NCBI GenBank assembly: GCA_017399865.1
Contig: JAFQAT010000063.1
Span: 1 to 34,581, forward strand
Direction: 5' to 3'
Length of the DNA stretch: 34,581 bases
Origin: Bacteroidales bacterium
Lineage (GTDB): Bacteria > Bacteroidota > Bacteroidia > Bacteroidales > UBA932
Made by a program: the position numbers and the translations under genes. Below the pieces are notes generated by a model. That model was given only the letters and a program-made list of their open reading frames with translations, searched no databases and was not told the origin of the DNA. Below are positions 25,117 to 33,973 of the stretch, in pieces (position 1 is the stretch's first letter; each line of letters begins with the position of its first letter).

Positions 25117-25410
25117 CTAATACGATTTTTCGACATTCCAGACAAAAGCCCGAAGTCCCAGGTCAGGAGTTTCCTCGTCCTTGTATCGAAGCTTTTCAAG
25201 GATTTCATCCACCTTTTCGTCCGGAACAAACGTCAGGATCGCATTGTTCATCACAGGCCACGCATGATTTCCCAGATGCGGTTCTCCCGTATATCCTCCG
25301 CGACCCGAAATATCCTGCCACATGGTGAATCCTCTGCAGCCGAGTTCTTCCAGAGCATCAGCGATCTCCATGTTGTATGCCTGGTCATATGCTATAAATA
25401 TTCCTTTCAT
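25117..25410 (-). CDS. PII-like protein at the end of the RND efflux operon
   Basis: 97 residues with the beta-alpha-beta ferredoxin-like pattern of the PII superfamily: KGIFIAYD, NMEIADALEELG, GFTMWQDI, then a loop GRGGYTGEPHLGNHAWP in the T-loop position, ILTFVPDEKVDEILEKL and GLRAFVWNVEKSY. It starts 11 nt after the RND pump stop codon. Small PII-like proteins beside RND pumps recur in Bacteroidetes, so a role in regulating or sensing for the pump is plausible, but ligand and partner are unknown. The canonical PII T-loop tyrosine motif and Walker-like motifs are not evident. Confidence 0.7.
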   Translation of the reverse strand: MKGIFIAYDQAYNMEIADALEELGCRGFTMWQDISGRGGYTGEPHLGNHAWPVMNNAILTFVPDEKVDEILEKLRYKDEETPDLGLRAFVWNVEKSY

Positions 25411-25421
25411 GATGATTCATT

Positions 25422-28400
25422 TTAACTGTTTTTAGCAAGCTTACGAGCACGGCGACGCTCCTGCCATGACGACATCGAAGCGTAGACGGTAGGGATGATG
25501 ACGAGGGTAACGAGGGTAGACACCGAAAGTCCCCATGCCACGACCATACCGAGAGAACGCCACATTTCCGATCCTTCTCCACGTCCGACGGCCATCGGAA
25601 TCATACCGAGAACGGTTGTAAGTGTGGTCATGAGGATCGGGCGGAGACGGGACTTTGCCGCTATCACAGATGCCTCTGTCACGCTCTTTCCCCTTTCACG
25701 CATAAGTATTATATAGTCGATGAGCACGATACCGTTCTTCACAACGACTCCCATGAGGATGAGGATACCGATCATACCCATCGCTCCGAGCGCCGTATCT
25801 GTAACCCACAGACCGAGAAGCACTCCGACGAACGCGAACGGAATCGAGAACATGATCACGAACGGACTCATGAACGACTCGAACTGCGAAGCCATCACGA
25901 TGTACACGAGAATTATGATCATCACAAGGAGCATGAGGAGGTCTCCGAACATTTCCTGCTGATCCTCATACGAACCTCCGATCTCGACAGAAAGTTCTGA
26001 AGGAATGTCGGTATCTGCCAGAATCACATCTGTAGTCGCAACCGCATCAGAAAGTGCGACTCCGTTTGCCACGACACCTGATACGGTAATGAGACGCTCA
26101 CGGTTCTTTCTTGCGATCGAAGGAGGTGTAAGAGACTCTACAACAGTACCGAGGTCCTTGATGCGGACACCTTTTCCCATATTGTTGTAGATTATGATGT
26201 TCTCAATGTCCTCGACGCTCGTACGGAACTCCGGCGCATATCTTACGCGGATGTCGTACTCGTCACCGTCTTCACGATAGAACGACATTGTCGATCCGTT
26301 GATCGCAGAACTGAGGTATGATGAAGCGGTCGTACTGTTCAGTCCGTTGACAGCGAGCTTCTCACGATCGAAATCCACCTGATATTCAGGGATATACTCA
26401 TCACGGCTGATAAGCACCTGAGCAAAATCATCGCTTCCCAGCATCTTTGCCTGGATCTCCTTGGCAACCTGGTCTGTAGTCTCGAAGTCGTATCCGTAGA
26501 TCTCGACATCGACAGTAGATGCGCCTCCCATTCCGCCGCCACCTTCAGTAACACGCACCTTCTTGAACTCCGGATAGTCTGCAAGTATACCACGGATCAC
26601 ATCAGCGATTTCTGCTGTAGAACGCTCTCGTTCCTCCATGCTTCCGACATTCATGTTATATGACATGACATGAGTTCCGTTAGTCTGCATCGAAGCGAAG
26701 GAATTGTCCGAATCCGCCTGACCGAGGGTATACGAGCAGTTCACGATCTCAGGAATCGCAGCCTCGAACTTTCCATATATTTCATGGGCGAGGCTTCTGG
26801 TTATATCCTGTCCGGTACCTGCAGGGAGTTCGAGCTGCAGAGTGATACGGCCGTCGTCCGACTTTGGCATGAACTCAGTCTTGAGGGTCGGTCCGATAAG
26901 GCCTACCGTTGCGACAAATATTGCGAGAGCCGTAAGCACCACTATGGTCCTGTGTCCTACGCACCAGTTGATAAGGCGTCCGTATCCTCTTGAAATCAGG
27001 TCGATGAACTTGTTGAAGTTTCCGAAGATAAGGTCATGGAGCTTTCCATGCTTAGGTTTGAAGCGCAGGAACTGCGAACAGAGCATCGGAATGAGTGTAA
27101 GGGCTCCGATCGTAGAGACGATCATGATGATGCTGACGATCCATCCGAGCTGCTTGAACATCAGACCCGCCATACCCTTGATCATTGTGAGCGGAAGGAA
27201 TACCGCGAGCATGGTCAATGTAGATGCGATTACGGAGATACCCACCTCCTGGGTCGCATGCACGGCCGCTTCCTTTGGTTTGGCACCCCTCTCCAGATGG
27301 GTCGAAATGTTCTCCAGAACCACGATGGCGTCGTCCACGACCATACCGATGGCGATTGAGAGCGAAGCCATGGAAACGATGTTCAATGTGTTTCCGGTCG
27401 CCCACAGGTACATCAGGGACGCAAGGAGCGAGATAGGAATAGAGAGCACGATGATGAATGTCGCGCGCCATCTTCCAAGGAAGAGGTAAACGACCACCAT
27501 CACGATGAGGAAGGTCACGAGGATGGTCTCCTTGAGCGAGTTGAGGGTGTTGATGATGTTGTCCGATCCGTCAACTACAGTCCTGATCTCGATATCGGAA
27601 GGAAGGCCTTTCTCGATATTCTTCATCGCCTTCTTCACGCCCTTGATCACATTGACAGTATTTGCATCCGCCTGCTTCTGGATCACGATCTGGGCACTGT
27701 TGGTACCGTTGAGATATGACTCCTGGTACCTTTCCTCGACGCCGTCGATCACACGTGCGACATCACGGAGATATATCGTCTTGCCGTTTACGTGTCCGAC
27801 AACTACGTTAAGCATCTCGTCAGCCGCGCTGAACTCCTTCTCCACGCGGAGCGAGTACGAGTTCGATCCTATGTCGATCGTTCCGGAAGGAACGTTCCTG
27901 TTCTCCGAAGCGATGATCTGCGAGATGCCGGCTACAGTAAGTCCGTATGCCTCGAGCTTGTTAGGGTCGCAGTACACCTGGATCTCTCGCTGAGGAGCAC
28001 CGGCAATCGACACGGTACCTACGCCAGACACACGGGCAAGAGGAGTCGCCACCTTCTCGTCAAGGATCTTGTCGAGGGCCTGGTAGCTTTCCTGAGCCGT
28101 TGCCGCCATGATCATGATAGGCATGTCATCCGCGCTGAACTTGAAGATTACAGGGAGTGAAGCTCCGTCAGGGAGCACCGAGTTTACCATGTCCAGCTTG
28201 TCGCGGACATCGTTGGTAGCGACATCAATGTCCACTCCTTCGATGAACTCGAGAGTAATGAGGGAGATGTTTTCCTTAGATGTGGAAGTCAGGTTCTTGA
28301 GGTCGCTGACACCGTTGAGGGAGTTCTCGAGGACCTTGGTAAGGTTGGTCTCGATATCCTCCGCACTGGCTCCCGGATACGAAGACATGACCATGACCAC

Positions 28401-28529
28401 GTTCGCATCGAACTTAGGGAACCTGTCCAAAGATATGTTAACCAGCGAGAAAACACCGAAGATCGCCAGCGCTATGAAGACAAGCGCCGTGGTGACCGGG
28501 TTGTTGACCGCTTTTCTGTATATGCTCAT
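25422..28529 (-). CDS. RND efflux pump, inner-membrane subunit (AcrB/HAE1 type)
   Basis: 1035 residues, the normal size for AcrB relatives. Twelve membrane segments and two large periplasmic loops. The proton-relay aspartates are in SIAIGMVVDDAIVVLENI (about residues 397-414) and the TM10 lysine in GVVVKNGIVLIDYI, which places it in the hydrophobe/amphiphile group rather than the heavy-metal CusA group. The pump forms trimers that export compounds through the adaptor and TolC. The gene starts 7 nt after the adaptor stop codon. Substrates cannot be predicted, though lipophilic drugs and bile salts are usual. No regulator of the TetR or MarR type lies nearby. Confidence 0.94.
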   Translation of the reverse strand: MSIYRKAVNNPVTTALVFIALAIFGVFSLVNISLDRFPKFDANVVMVMSSYPGASAEDIETNLTKVLENSLNGVSDLKNLTSTSKENISLITLEFIEGVDIDVATNDVRDKLDMVNSVLPDGASLPVIFKFSADDMPIMIMAATAQESYQALDKILDEKVATPLARVSGVGTVSIAGAPQREIQVYCDPNKLEAYGLTVAGISQIIASENRNVPSGTIDIGSNSYSLRVEKEFSAADEMLNVVVGHVNGKTIYLRDVARVIDGVEERYQESYLNGTNSAQIVIQKQADANTVNVIKGVKKAMKNIEKGLPSDIEIRTVVDGSDNIINTLNSLKETILVTFLIVMVVVYLFLGRWRATFIIVLSIPISLLASLMYLWATGNTLNIVSMASLSIAIGMVVDDAIVVLENISTHLERGAKPKEAAVHATQEVGISVIASTLTMLAVFLPLTMIKGMAGLMFKQLGWIVSIIMIVSTIGALTLIPMLCSQFLRFKPKHGKLHDLIFGNFNKFIDLISRGYGRLINWCVGHRTIVVLTALAIFVATVGLIGPTLKTEFMPKSDDGRITLQLELPAGTGQDITRSLAHEIYGKFEAAIPEIVNCSYTLGQADSDNSFASMQTNGTHVMSYNMNVGSMEERERSTAEIADVIRGILADYPEFKKVRVTEGGGGMGGASTVDVEIYGYDFETTDQVAKEIQAKMLGSDDFAQVLISRDEYIPEYQVDFDREKLAVNGLNSTTASSYLSSAINGSTMSFYREDGDEYDIRVRYAPEFRTSVEDIENIIIYNNMGKGVRIKDLGTVVESLTPPSIARKNRERLITVSGVVANGVALSDAVATTDVILADTDIPSELSVEIGGSYEDQQEMFGDLLMLLVMIIILVYIVMASQFESFMSPFVIMFSIPFAFVGVLLGLWVTDTALGAMGMIGILILMGVVVKNGIVLIDYIILMRERGKSVTEASVIAAKSRLRPILMTTLTTVLGMIPMAVGRGEGSEMWRSLGMVVAWGLSVSTLVTLVIIPTVYASMSSWQERRRARKLAKNS

Positions 28530-28536
28530 ATTATCC

Positions 28537-29571
28537 TTATTCGTTTACTGTAACCTTTACTCCATCCTTGAGACGGATCTGTCCGCCTGTAACAATCTTT
28601 GCACCGTCTGAAAGGCCTTCGAGAACTTCGTATTCAGTTCCCATGCGGCGGCCGAGAACGACCTTCTGGTAGTTGACAGTACCGTCTTCATTGAGCACGT
28701 AAACAAATCTCTCACCGGATCCCTGCTGCTTTACGACTGACACGTCAGGGATTACGACACTGTTGTTAGAACCGAAGTTCACAGTCACGCGTGCGAACAT
28801 TCCCGGACGTAGAGTGTTGTAATTGTTGCTCACTACAACCTCGACAGTGAATGTACGGGTCGTAGGATCTACCGTAGGATAGATCTTTTCCACCTTTCCA
28901 TAGAAAGTAGTGCCAGGAAGGGCGTCTGCCGTAATCTCTACCGGATCACCTTTCTTAACCTTTGTGTAGTCAGACTCAGAGATAGCTACAAGAAGCTTGA
29001 CCGGCTTGATCTGCTCGACAGTATAGATCGGAGCGCTCATCGAATACATGTCGCCGGCATCATAGTTACGGGCTGTGACCACTCCGTTCACAGGACTGCG
29101 GAGGACTGTATTCTCTTCCAGATTCTCCACCTGGGTCTTTGCTACATTGTATCCCAGCTCGACTGCATCGTAGTCAGACTTGGAGATGCCGCCAGCCTCA
29201 TAAAGGGTCTTGAGACGCTGAAGTTCGACCTCCTGGTTCTGAAGCTGGAGCTGTGCCTGAAGAAGCTGTGCCTTGTCCATCTCGGCAAGCACCTGCCCCT
29301 TTGTCACGAAGTCTCCTATCTCTACATTTATCTTGTTGATTCGCCCCGCCATCTGAGGAGCGATATTGTTCTTTACATATGCCTGCACTGTCGATGTATA
29401 TGTCGCCAGCTGAGGGACGGCCCTCACAGAAACCTGCTCTACAGAAACTACAGGAATCTCTTCAGCCACGGCAACCACTGCCTGCTGAGCACCTTTGCTT
29501 GCGCCGTTGCCGCATGAAACAGCCATGATGGCTGCCATGAGAGCAACTGTTGATCTGAAAATAGTCTTCAT
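28537..29571 (-). CDS. RND efflux periplasmic adaptor lipoprotein (membrane fusion protein)
   Basis: 344 residues. Lipoprotein signal with MAVSC, lipid anchor on Cys20. Barrel-sandwich halves NNIAPQMAGRINKINVEIGDFVTKGQVL (about 68-95) and LRSPVNGVVTARNYDAGD (about 158-175) flank a helical hairpin (about 97-150); the beta-barrel and membrane-proximal domains follow. It links the inner-membrane pump to TolC. Second gene of the operon: 29 nt after tolC and 7 nt before the pump gene. Confidence 0.93.
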   Translation of the reverse strand: MKTIFRSTVALMAAIMAVSCGNGASKGAQQAVVAVAEEIPVVSVEQVSVRAVPQLATYTSTVQAYVKNNIAPQMAGRINKINVEIGDFVTKGQVLAEMDKAQLLQAQLQLQNQEVELQRLKTLYEAGGISKSDYDAVELGYNVAKTQVENLEENTVLRSPVNGVVTARNYDAGDMYSMSAPIYTVEQIKPVKLLVAISESDYTKVKKGDPVEITADALPGTTFYGKVEKIYPTVDPTTRTFTVEVVVSNNYNTLRPGMFARVTVNFGSNNSVVIPDVSVVKQQGSGERFVYVLNEDGTVNYQKVVLGRRMGTEYEVLEGLSDGAKIVTGGQIRLKDGVKVTVNE

Positions 29572-29600
29572 TATATACTTACCTTTTATTGATTACTTGA

Positions 29601-31130
29601 TTATTCGGCTGTGAAATCCTGGCCGAGAGTCTGCTCGAGCTGGGTCTTTGCTGTCAGGAAGTTCAGGATAGCCTGCGATTCAGCCAGACGTGACTGGGTA
29701 AGGGCAAGCTGAGCGTCATTGAGTTCTATCAGCGTGCTTCGGCCCACCTTATACGACGCCTCGGTGATGTCATATCCCTTCTGTGCGGAAGCTACTGCGT
29801 CCTGGGCTGCATAATAGCTCTTCATGCTGGTTTCCATAGTCGCGAGGTTCTGACGGATGGCGATCTTGAGCTGACGTTCAGTATTGACGGTCTGCAGCTT
29901 CACCTGTTCATACTGGTTCTTTGCCTGACGGATCTGGTTGTAACGCTTTCCCCCGGCGAAGATCGGGATATTGAGGCTGAAGCCCACTACCGAATAAGGA
30001 GTCCATCGGTATTCGCTGAAGTTGAAGTCGTTGGTCATGGCGTTGATGCTGTAGTTGAAGACCATGGCGAGCGACGGGATGTTGGCATACTGCTGGACCT
30101 TGATGGTCTCTGAGAGCATCTCGGCCTGGATGGCAAGCTGCTTCATCGTAGTATTGCGGTCCAGAGAGATCTCTTCGTTCTCCTTTATGTCGTAAAGCAT
30201 ATGTTCCGCATAGTCCGCAAGCTTTCCGGCTACATCAAGATTCATGTCAAGGTCGACACCGAGCACTGCCTTGAGCTGCCACAATGCAAGAATCACCGAG
30301 CTTTCTGCATTGTACACGTTCGGGATCGCATTGGCGACAGTTGTCTTTGCGCGGACAAGTTCCATTTCCGAGGCCTTCTGGGCATCATATTTCTTCTGTG
30401 TCTCGGCAAGGTTCTGCATTGCGTTTTCATATACCTGCTTATAAACGTCGAACGCTTCCTTGGCCATGAGGGTCGAGAAGAATGCGCTCTTCACCTGGGT
30501 CACCATGTCCAGACGCGACGAGCGTGCCTTCTCTACGGCAAGTTCCACATCCAGTCCGGATATCTTGAGGCTCTTCCAGAGCTGGGCGTTCACCAGAGGC
30601 ATTGATGCTGAAACACCTGCACTGAAGTTGTTCCAACGTCCCACTTCGAATCCTCCTCCGTTTGAAGAAGATGAGCTGCCTTCTCCTGCTCCTGCCGAGC
30701 CGTCAGGGATCTCGACTCCATCCGGAAGGGTGGTACCTTCGCCGCCTTCGGTCGAACCGTCACCGGCTGCACCGCCACCCATCGCGCCTCCAAGCGCACC
30801 CATATCGAAGTCCATGTACATCACCTGCTTCTTGATGGTCCTCTGGAATGATCCCGACGCATCTATCTGCGGGAAGAGGGATGCATATGTGCCCTTCTTG
30901 GCAAATCCTGTCCTCTGAATCTCCATGTCGGCTACCTTCACCGACACATTTTCGCTCAAGCCGATCTTGAGCGCCTGTTCCAAAGTGATCACTACTGGGG
31001 TTTCCGCCGAATCTGCAGCTTCCAGAATGGTCTGGACTTCAGCATCTTGTGCCTTGTACTGCGCAGAGGCAGACACAGCAGCAAGAAAACCTGCAATGAC
31101 CGCTGTTGTTACCGCTAATTTTTTCATCAT
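29601..31130 (-). CDS. TolC-like outer-membrane efflux channel with a Gly/Ser-rich insert
   Basis: 509 residues. Signal peptide about 1-23 (VSASA before Gln24). Two outer-membrane-efflux-protein repeats (about 48-290 and 300-505) with the typical start VITLEQALKIGLSENVSVK and the end NDAQLALTQSRLAESQAILNFLTAKTQLEQTLG. Residues about 110-160 are a low-complexity Gly/Ser/Asp insert (GGAMGGGAAGDGS, GSSSSSNGGG) where ordinary TolC proteins have the first extracellular strand-loop region; this loop would face outside the cell. First gene of the efflux operon. Possible -7 boxes are TAATTTTG (31174-31167) and TATATTTG (31241-31234), both minus strand. Confidence 0.9.
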   Translation of the reverse strand: MMKKLAVTTAVIAGFLAAVSASAQYKAQDAEVQTILEAADSAETPVVITLEQALKIGLSENVSVKVADMEIQRTGFAKKGTYASLFPQIDASGSFQRTIKKQVMYMDFDMGALGGAMGGGAAGDGSTEGGEGTTLPDGVEIPDGSAGAGEGSSSSSNGGGFEVGRWNNFSAGVSASMPLVNAQLWKSLKISGLDVELAVEKARSSRLDMVTQVKSAFFSTLMAKEAFDVYKQVYENAMQNLAETQKKYDAQKASEMELVRAKTTVANAIPNVYNAESSVILALWQLKAVLGVDLDMNLDVAGKLADYAEHMLYDIKENEEISLDRNTTMKQLAIQAEMLSETIKVQQYANIPSLAMVFNYSINAMTNDFNFSEYRWTPYSVVGFSLNIPIFAGGKRYNQIRQAKNQYEQVKLQTVNTERQLKIAIRQNLATMETSMKSYYAAQDAVASAQKGYDITEASYKVGRSTLIELNDAQLALTQSRLAESQAILNFLTAKTQLEQTLGQDFTAE

Positions 31131-31166
31131 TTTTAATATACACTATAATACACGAATATCAAGGCG

Positions 31167-31245
31167 CAAAATTACAACAAAAATCACACCATCCTAACAT
31201 AATTGTATGGTATAATTTTCCTTTTGTCTGGTACAAATATACAAT
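31167..31245 (-). promoter_or_regulatory. Control region of the efflux operon
   Basis: The 126-bp gap upstream of tolC holds two -7-like boxes on the minus strand, TATATTTG (31241-31234) and TAATTTTG (31174-31167). A 7-bp inverted repeat, ATTGTAT (31202-31208) and ATACAAT (31239-31245), spans the first. Neither box has a clear -33 TTTG at 19-23 nt. The region is very AT-rich compared with its neighbours. Confidence 0.4.
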
Positions 31246-31256
31246 AATGGTAAGTA

Positions 31257-31802
31257 TCAGAGATCCGCTGTCACATCCAGCCACTCGTACTCCCCACCCC
31301 AGATTTCCAGAAATTTCATAAAATCGGCATTGGAAAGCACTACGCTGCCGGTATTGTCGCACGGGTGGAAACTGATCCTTTCTGCATCCTGAAGATCCTT
31401 GTCCAGAAAGAGCTTGACCCTGTGTCCGTCAGGGAAATGCTCCTTGGTAAGCTCTTCCGTCTTCGGGTCATGGATTAGACCAAGAGGAGATACGGAGCCG
31501 GGAAGAAGACCCAGACAGCGTTCCATCCTCTCTGCTGAAGCGAAAGAGAGCTTTCCCTGTCTGAGCATATGTTCCAGAGAATGGATTGCCAGTTCCTTAT
31601 GACATTCAAAGACTACGAGATAATGTCTGTTGCCCTTGTGGTTGCGGAAGAAGAGGTTCTTGCAATGGACGGAATCTATATCTTTCCAATACTCGAGCGC
31701 AAGCTCTATCGTAGGGAGCGGCGGATGGGTATGGAGCTTATAATCAAGTCCGTGCTCCTCAAGAAATGCAAGCACTTCATCTATGCGAGGGTTTCCTGTC
31801 AT
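31257..31802 (-). CDS. YbaK/ProX-domain aminoacyl-tRNA deacylase (ProXp-ala-like)
   Basis: 181 residues, one YbaK/aminoacyl-tRNA synthetase-associated domain. HTHPPLPTIELAL, CKNLFFRNHKGNRHYLVV, KLSFASAERMERCLGLLPGSVSPLGLI and FHPCDNTGSVVLSNADFMKFL match the free-standing ProXp-ala/PrdX branch, which hydrolyses Ala-tRNA(Pro) made in error by prolyl-tRNA synthetase. Lys48 in the KNLFFRN segment corresponds to the conserved catalytic-region lysine. The start overlaps the lgt stop by 4 bp (ATGA), so it is co-transcribed with lgt. Exact tRNA/amino-acid preference is an inference from family. Confidence 0.86.
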   Translation of the reverse strand: MTGNPRIDEVLAFLEEHGLDYKLHTHPPLPTIELALEYWKDIDSVHCKNLFFRNHKGNRHYLVVFECHKELAIHSLEHMLRQGKLSFASAERMERCLGLLPGSVSPLGLIHDPKTEELTKEHFPDGHRVKLFLDKDLQDAERISFHPCDNTGSVVLSNADFMKFLEIWGGEYEWLDVTADL

Positions 31803-32686
31803 TTGCTTAGGCTTTTAGCGTAATTTGTCGGAGCGGCCTTCTTCTTTTCCGGATGGACTATCATCGCCGGCTGCTTCTTAATATGGCTGTACACAAGGAA
31901 TCCGATGCCAAGAAGGACGAACGGAATGCTGAGCCACTGGCCCATGTTGAGTACCATGTCCTGCTCGAAGCCGACCTGAGGCTCCTTGATGAACTCGATG
32001 AGGAAGCGCATGCCGAAACATCCGATGAAGAACGTTCCGATGAAGAATCCGCGGTGGAGCTTCGGCAGACGGTATTTATACATCAGGATCTGGAAGACGC
32101 CGAGAAGGAAGTAGCTGAGGGCTTCGTATAGCTGGGTAGGGTGCTTCGGCTCGGTCTCTCCGCGAAGTTCGAAGACGAATCCCCAAGGAAGGCTTGTCAC
32201 GTCACCGTAGATTTCCGAGTTGCAGAGGTTTCCGAGACGGATGAATGTTGCGGCAAAGCAGACTGCAATCGCAAGATGGTCAAGAATCCATACGAAGTCG
32301 AAGTCATATTTCCTTCCGTAATGCTTTGCGAACCACCACATTGCAATAAAGAGAGCAATTGTACCGCCATGGCTGGCAAGACCGCCTTTCCAAGGCATGA
32401 ATATCTCCTTGAAGCCTTCCCAGCTGCCGAGATAATAGTCGGGCTGGTAGAAGAGGCAATGTCCGAGACGGGCGCCCACGATAGTGCCTATCAGAAGAGT
32501 ATAGAGGAGAGGATCAAGGAGAGTTTCAGGCACTCCTTCCCTTCTGAAGAAGCCTCTGAAGATGAACCATCCGAGAATGAATCCCGATATGAAAAGGAGC
32601 GAGTACCACCTTATGGAAACCGGACCGATACTGAATATCTCCGGATTCATGCTCCAATGTATTGCCAATGTCTCAAACATAGTCAT
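31799..32686 (-). CDS. lgt: Prolipoprotein diacylglyceryl transferase
   Basis: 295 residues, seven or eight membrane segments. It transfers diacylglyceryl from phosphatidylglycerol to the lipobox cysteine of prolipoproteins at the inner membrane. Recognisable are IRWYSLLFISGFILGW, GARLGHCLFY, ASHGGTIAL and the signature FIRLGNLCNSEIYG (Arg and Asn of the R-x-G-N active region), with PTQLYEAL later. ATG 32686 is used, with ATG 32680 possible. The -7 box TATCTTTG (32709-32702) is 15 nt upstream. It would process the lipoproteins encoded here (14396, 28537). The C-terminal basic tail KKQPAMIVHPEKKKAAPTN is a modest extension. Confidence 0.95.
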   Translation of the reverse strand: MTMFETLAIHWSMNPEIFSIGPVSIRWYSLLFISGFILGWFIFRGFFRREGVPETLLDPLLYTLLIGTIVGARLGHCLFYQPDYYLGSWEGFKEIFMPWKGGLASHGGTIALFIAMWWFAKHYGRKYDFDFVWILDHLAIAVCFAATFIRLGNLCNSEIYGDVTSLPWGFVFELRGETEPKHPTQLYEALSYFLLGVFQILMYKYRLPKLHRGFFIGTFFIGCFGMRFLIEFIKEPQVGFEQDMVLNMGQWLSIPFVLLGIGFLVYSHIKKQPAMIVHPEKKKAAPTNYAKSLSK

Positions 32687-32701
32687 TATCTATTAATCTT
32701 G

Positions 32702-32709
32702 CAAAGATA
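32702..32709 (-). promoter_or_regulatory. -7 element of the lgt operon
   Basis: TATCTTTG on the minus strand, 15 nt before the lgt ATG at 32686. A T-run about 20 nt further upstream could serve as a poor -33 element. Confidence 0.5.
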
Positions 32710-32731
32710 GCAATTAGACAGATATGCGCGG

Positions 32732-32754
32732 AAAAAAGTTGACAGAACCTCAAC
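32732..32754 (-). terminator. Possible terminator of the MsrA-AlkD fusion gene
   Basis: On the minus strand GTTGA, a 7-nt loop and TCAAC form a 5-bp hairpin (32738-32754) followed directly by TTTTTT (32737-32732). It overlaps the stop codon at 32750-32752. The stem is short, so termination may be weak. Confidence 0.45.
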
Positions 32755-33928
32755 GGCGTTTCATATAATGGGCCCGCTGGTCCGGAGAAAGCTTCTCTAT
32801 AGCATAGCGGAGCATTGTCCTGGGCATCTGCGCGCAGTATTCGTCAAGGAAACCGGTCAGAAGCGCCTCATTGCGTTTTCCGACTTCGCGGAGCATCCAG
32901 CCCACTGCCTTCTGCATCAGATCATGTCTTGCATCAAGGAAAAGTCCGGCCAGCTTCATAGTGTCATCAAACTTGTTGTCTCTTATAAGAGCCAATGTCG
33001 ACACAACCGCAATCCTTTGCTTCCATATACTTGAAGAGGAGGCCAGTCCATATAGGACGGACCTGTCCTTCTTCCCGGTCAGATAACGTCCCAGAATATA
33101 TGGGGCAGACAGGTCGACCAGGTCCCAGTTGTTTATACCCTCGGTATGATTCAGATAGAATCTTACGGTCTCATCCGGATTCTTTCTGAATCTTTCCACA
33201 AGCATCAGCAAAGCACACAGCCGGCACTCATGCCATTCGCTTTCCAGCAGGGCCTCGATCAGGTCCCATGATACGGTCGCATATTCCTTGGCAACTTTCC
33301 GTGTGTTCGGAACGGTAACTCCAAGAAATCTGTCACCTTCACCATATTCTCCTTTTCCCGTCTTGAAAAAACGCGGAAGCACGATTCTCTTCTCCTCATC
33401 ACTGCAGGATATGAGCGCTCTGGTGACAGATGCGTATGTCTTGGCGAAACGGAGTTCGGAAGGAGAAAGGTGGCAGTATCCGTCAGGATTCCTGACAAGA
33501 TAGTCCTGATGATACTCCTCAGCCGGAAAGAAACACTCCAATCTGCATTTCTCGACCATGAGAGGACTATCATACCTTGCCTGTACCTCATCGTATATAC
33601 TATCTATGATCCGGCCGTCTTCATCATCAAGCCAGTAGATTCCTGTCCTGTACCTTGTGCCTATGTCGTTGCCCTGCCGGTCTTTGAGCAGAGGGTCAAT
33701 CGAACGGAAGAAAAGCCTGCATAAAGTTGCAAGCGATATGATTTCCGGGTCATATGTAACTTTTACGCACTCAACATGACCGGTGCCGTCGGTATAGACC
33801 TGCTGATATGTCGGATGCGGGACGGAACCATTGGCATAACCGGTAACAGTTCCGACCACACCTTCGAAACGGCTCATGTAATGCTGAGTCCCCCAGAAAC
33901 ATCCTCCTGCTAAATATATGTCTTTCAT
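32750..33928 (-). CDS. Fusion of peptide methionine sulfoxide reductase A and an AlkD-like DNA alkylation repair protein
   Basis: 392 residues from the ATG at 33928; the ORF extends to a TTG at 33954-33955 upstream of the promoter box, which is rejected. Residues 1-160 are MsrA: GGCFWGTQ with catalytic Cys10, GYANGS, YHQDYL and the resolving-type cysteine in NPDGYCHL. Residues about 165-392 are an AlkD/PF08713 HEAT-like domain: FFKTGKGEYGEGDRFLGV at its start and NNWDLVDLSAPYILG holding the Asp known to be essential in Bacillus cereus AlkD, plus WKQRIAVV. MsrA reduces methionine-(S)-sulfoxide; AlkD excises N3/N7-alkylated purines. The join has no linker and no frame break. MsrA normally ends near here, so both units look complete. 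Confidence 0.9.
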   Translation of the reverse strand: MKDIYLAGGCFWGTQHYMSRFEGVVGTVTGYANGSVPHPTYQQVYTDGTGHVECVKVTYDPEIISLATLCRLFFRSIDPLLKDRQGNDIGTRYRTGIYWLDDEDGRIIDSIYDEVQARYDSPLMVEKCRLECFFPAEEYHQDYLVRNPDGYCHLSPSELRFAKTYASVTRALISCSDEEKRIVLPRFFKTGKGEYGEGDRFLGVTVPNTRKVAKEYATVSWDLIEALLESEWHECRLCALLMLVERFRKNPDETVRFYLNHTEGINNWDLVDLSAPYILGRYLTGKKDRSVLYGLASSSSIWKQRIAVVSTLALIRDNKFDDTMKLAGLFLDARHDLMQKAVGWMLREVGKRNEALLTGFLDEYCAQMPRTMLRYAIEKLSPDQRAHYMKRR

Positions 33929-33933
33929 AGCTG

Positions 33934-33965
33934 CAAAGGTATGGATTATTTGCAATCAAGTGCAA
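33934..33965 (-). promoter_or_regulatory. Promoter of the MsrA-AlkD fusion gene
   Basis: Minus-strand TTG (33965-33963), 21-nt spacer, TACCTTTG (33941-33934). The ATG at 33928 comes 5 nt after the -7 box, so the transcript should begin at or within a few bases of the start codon. Confidence 0.65.
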
Positions 33966-33973
33966 CAACACAG

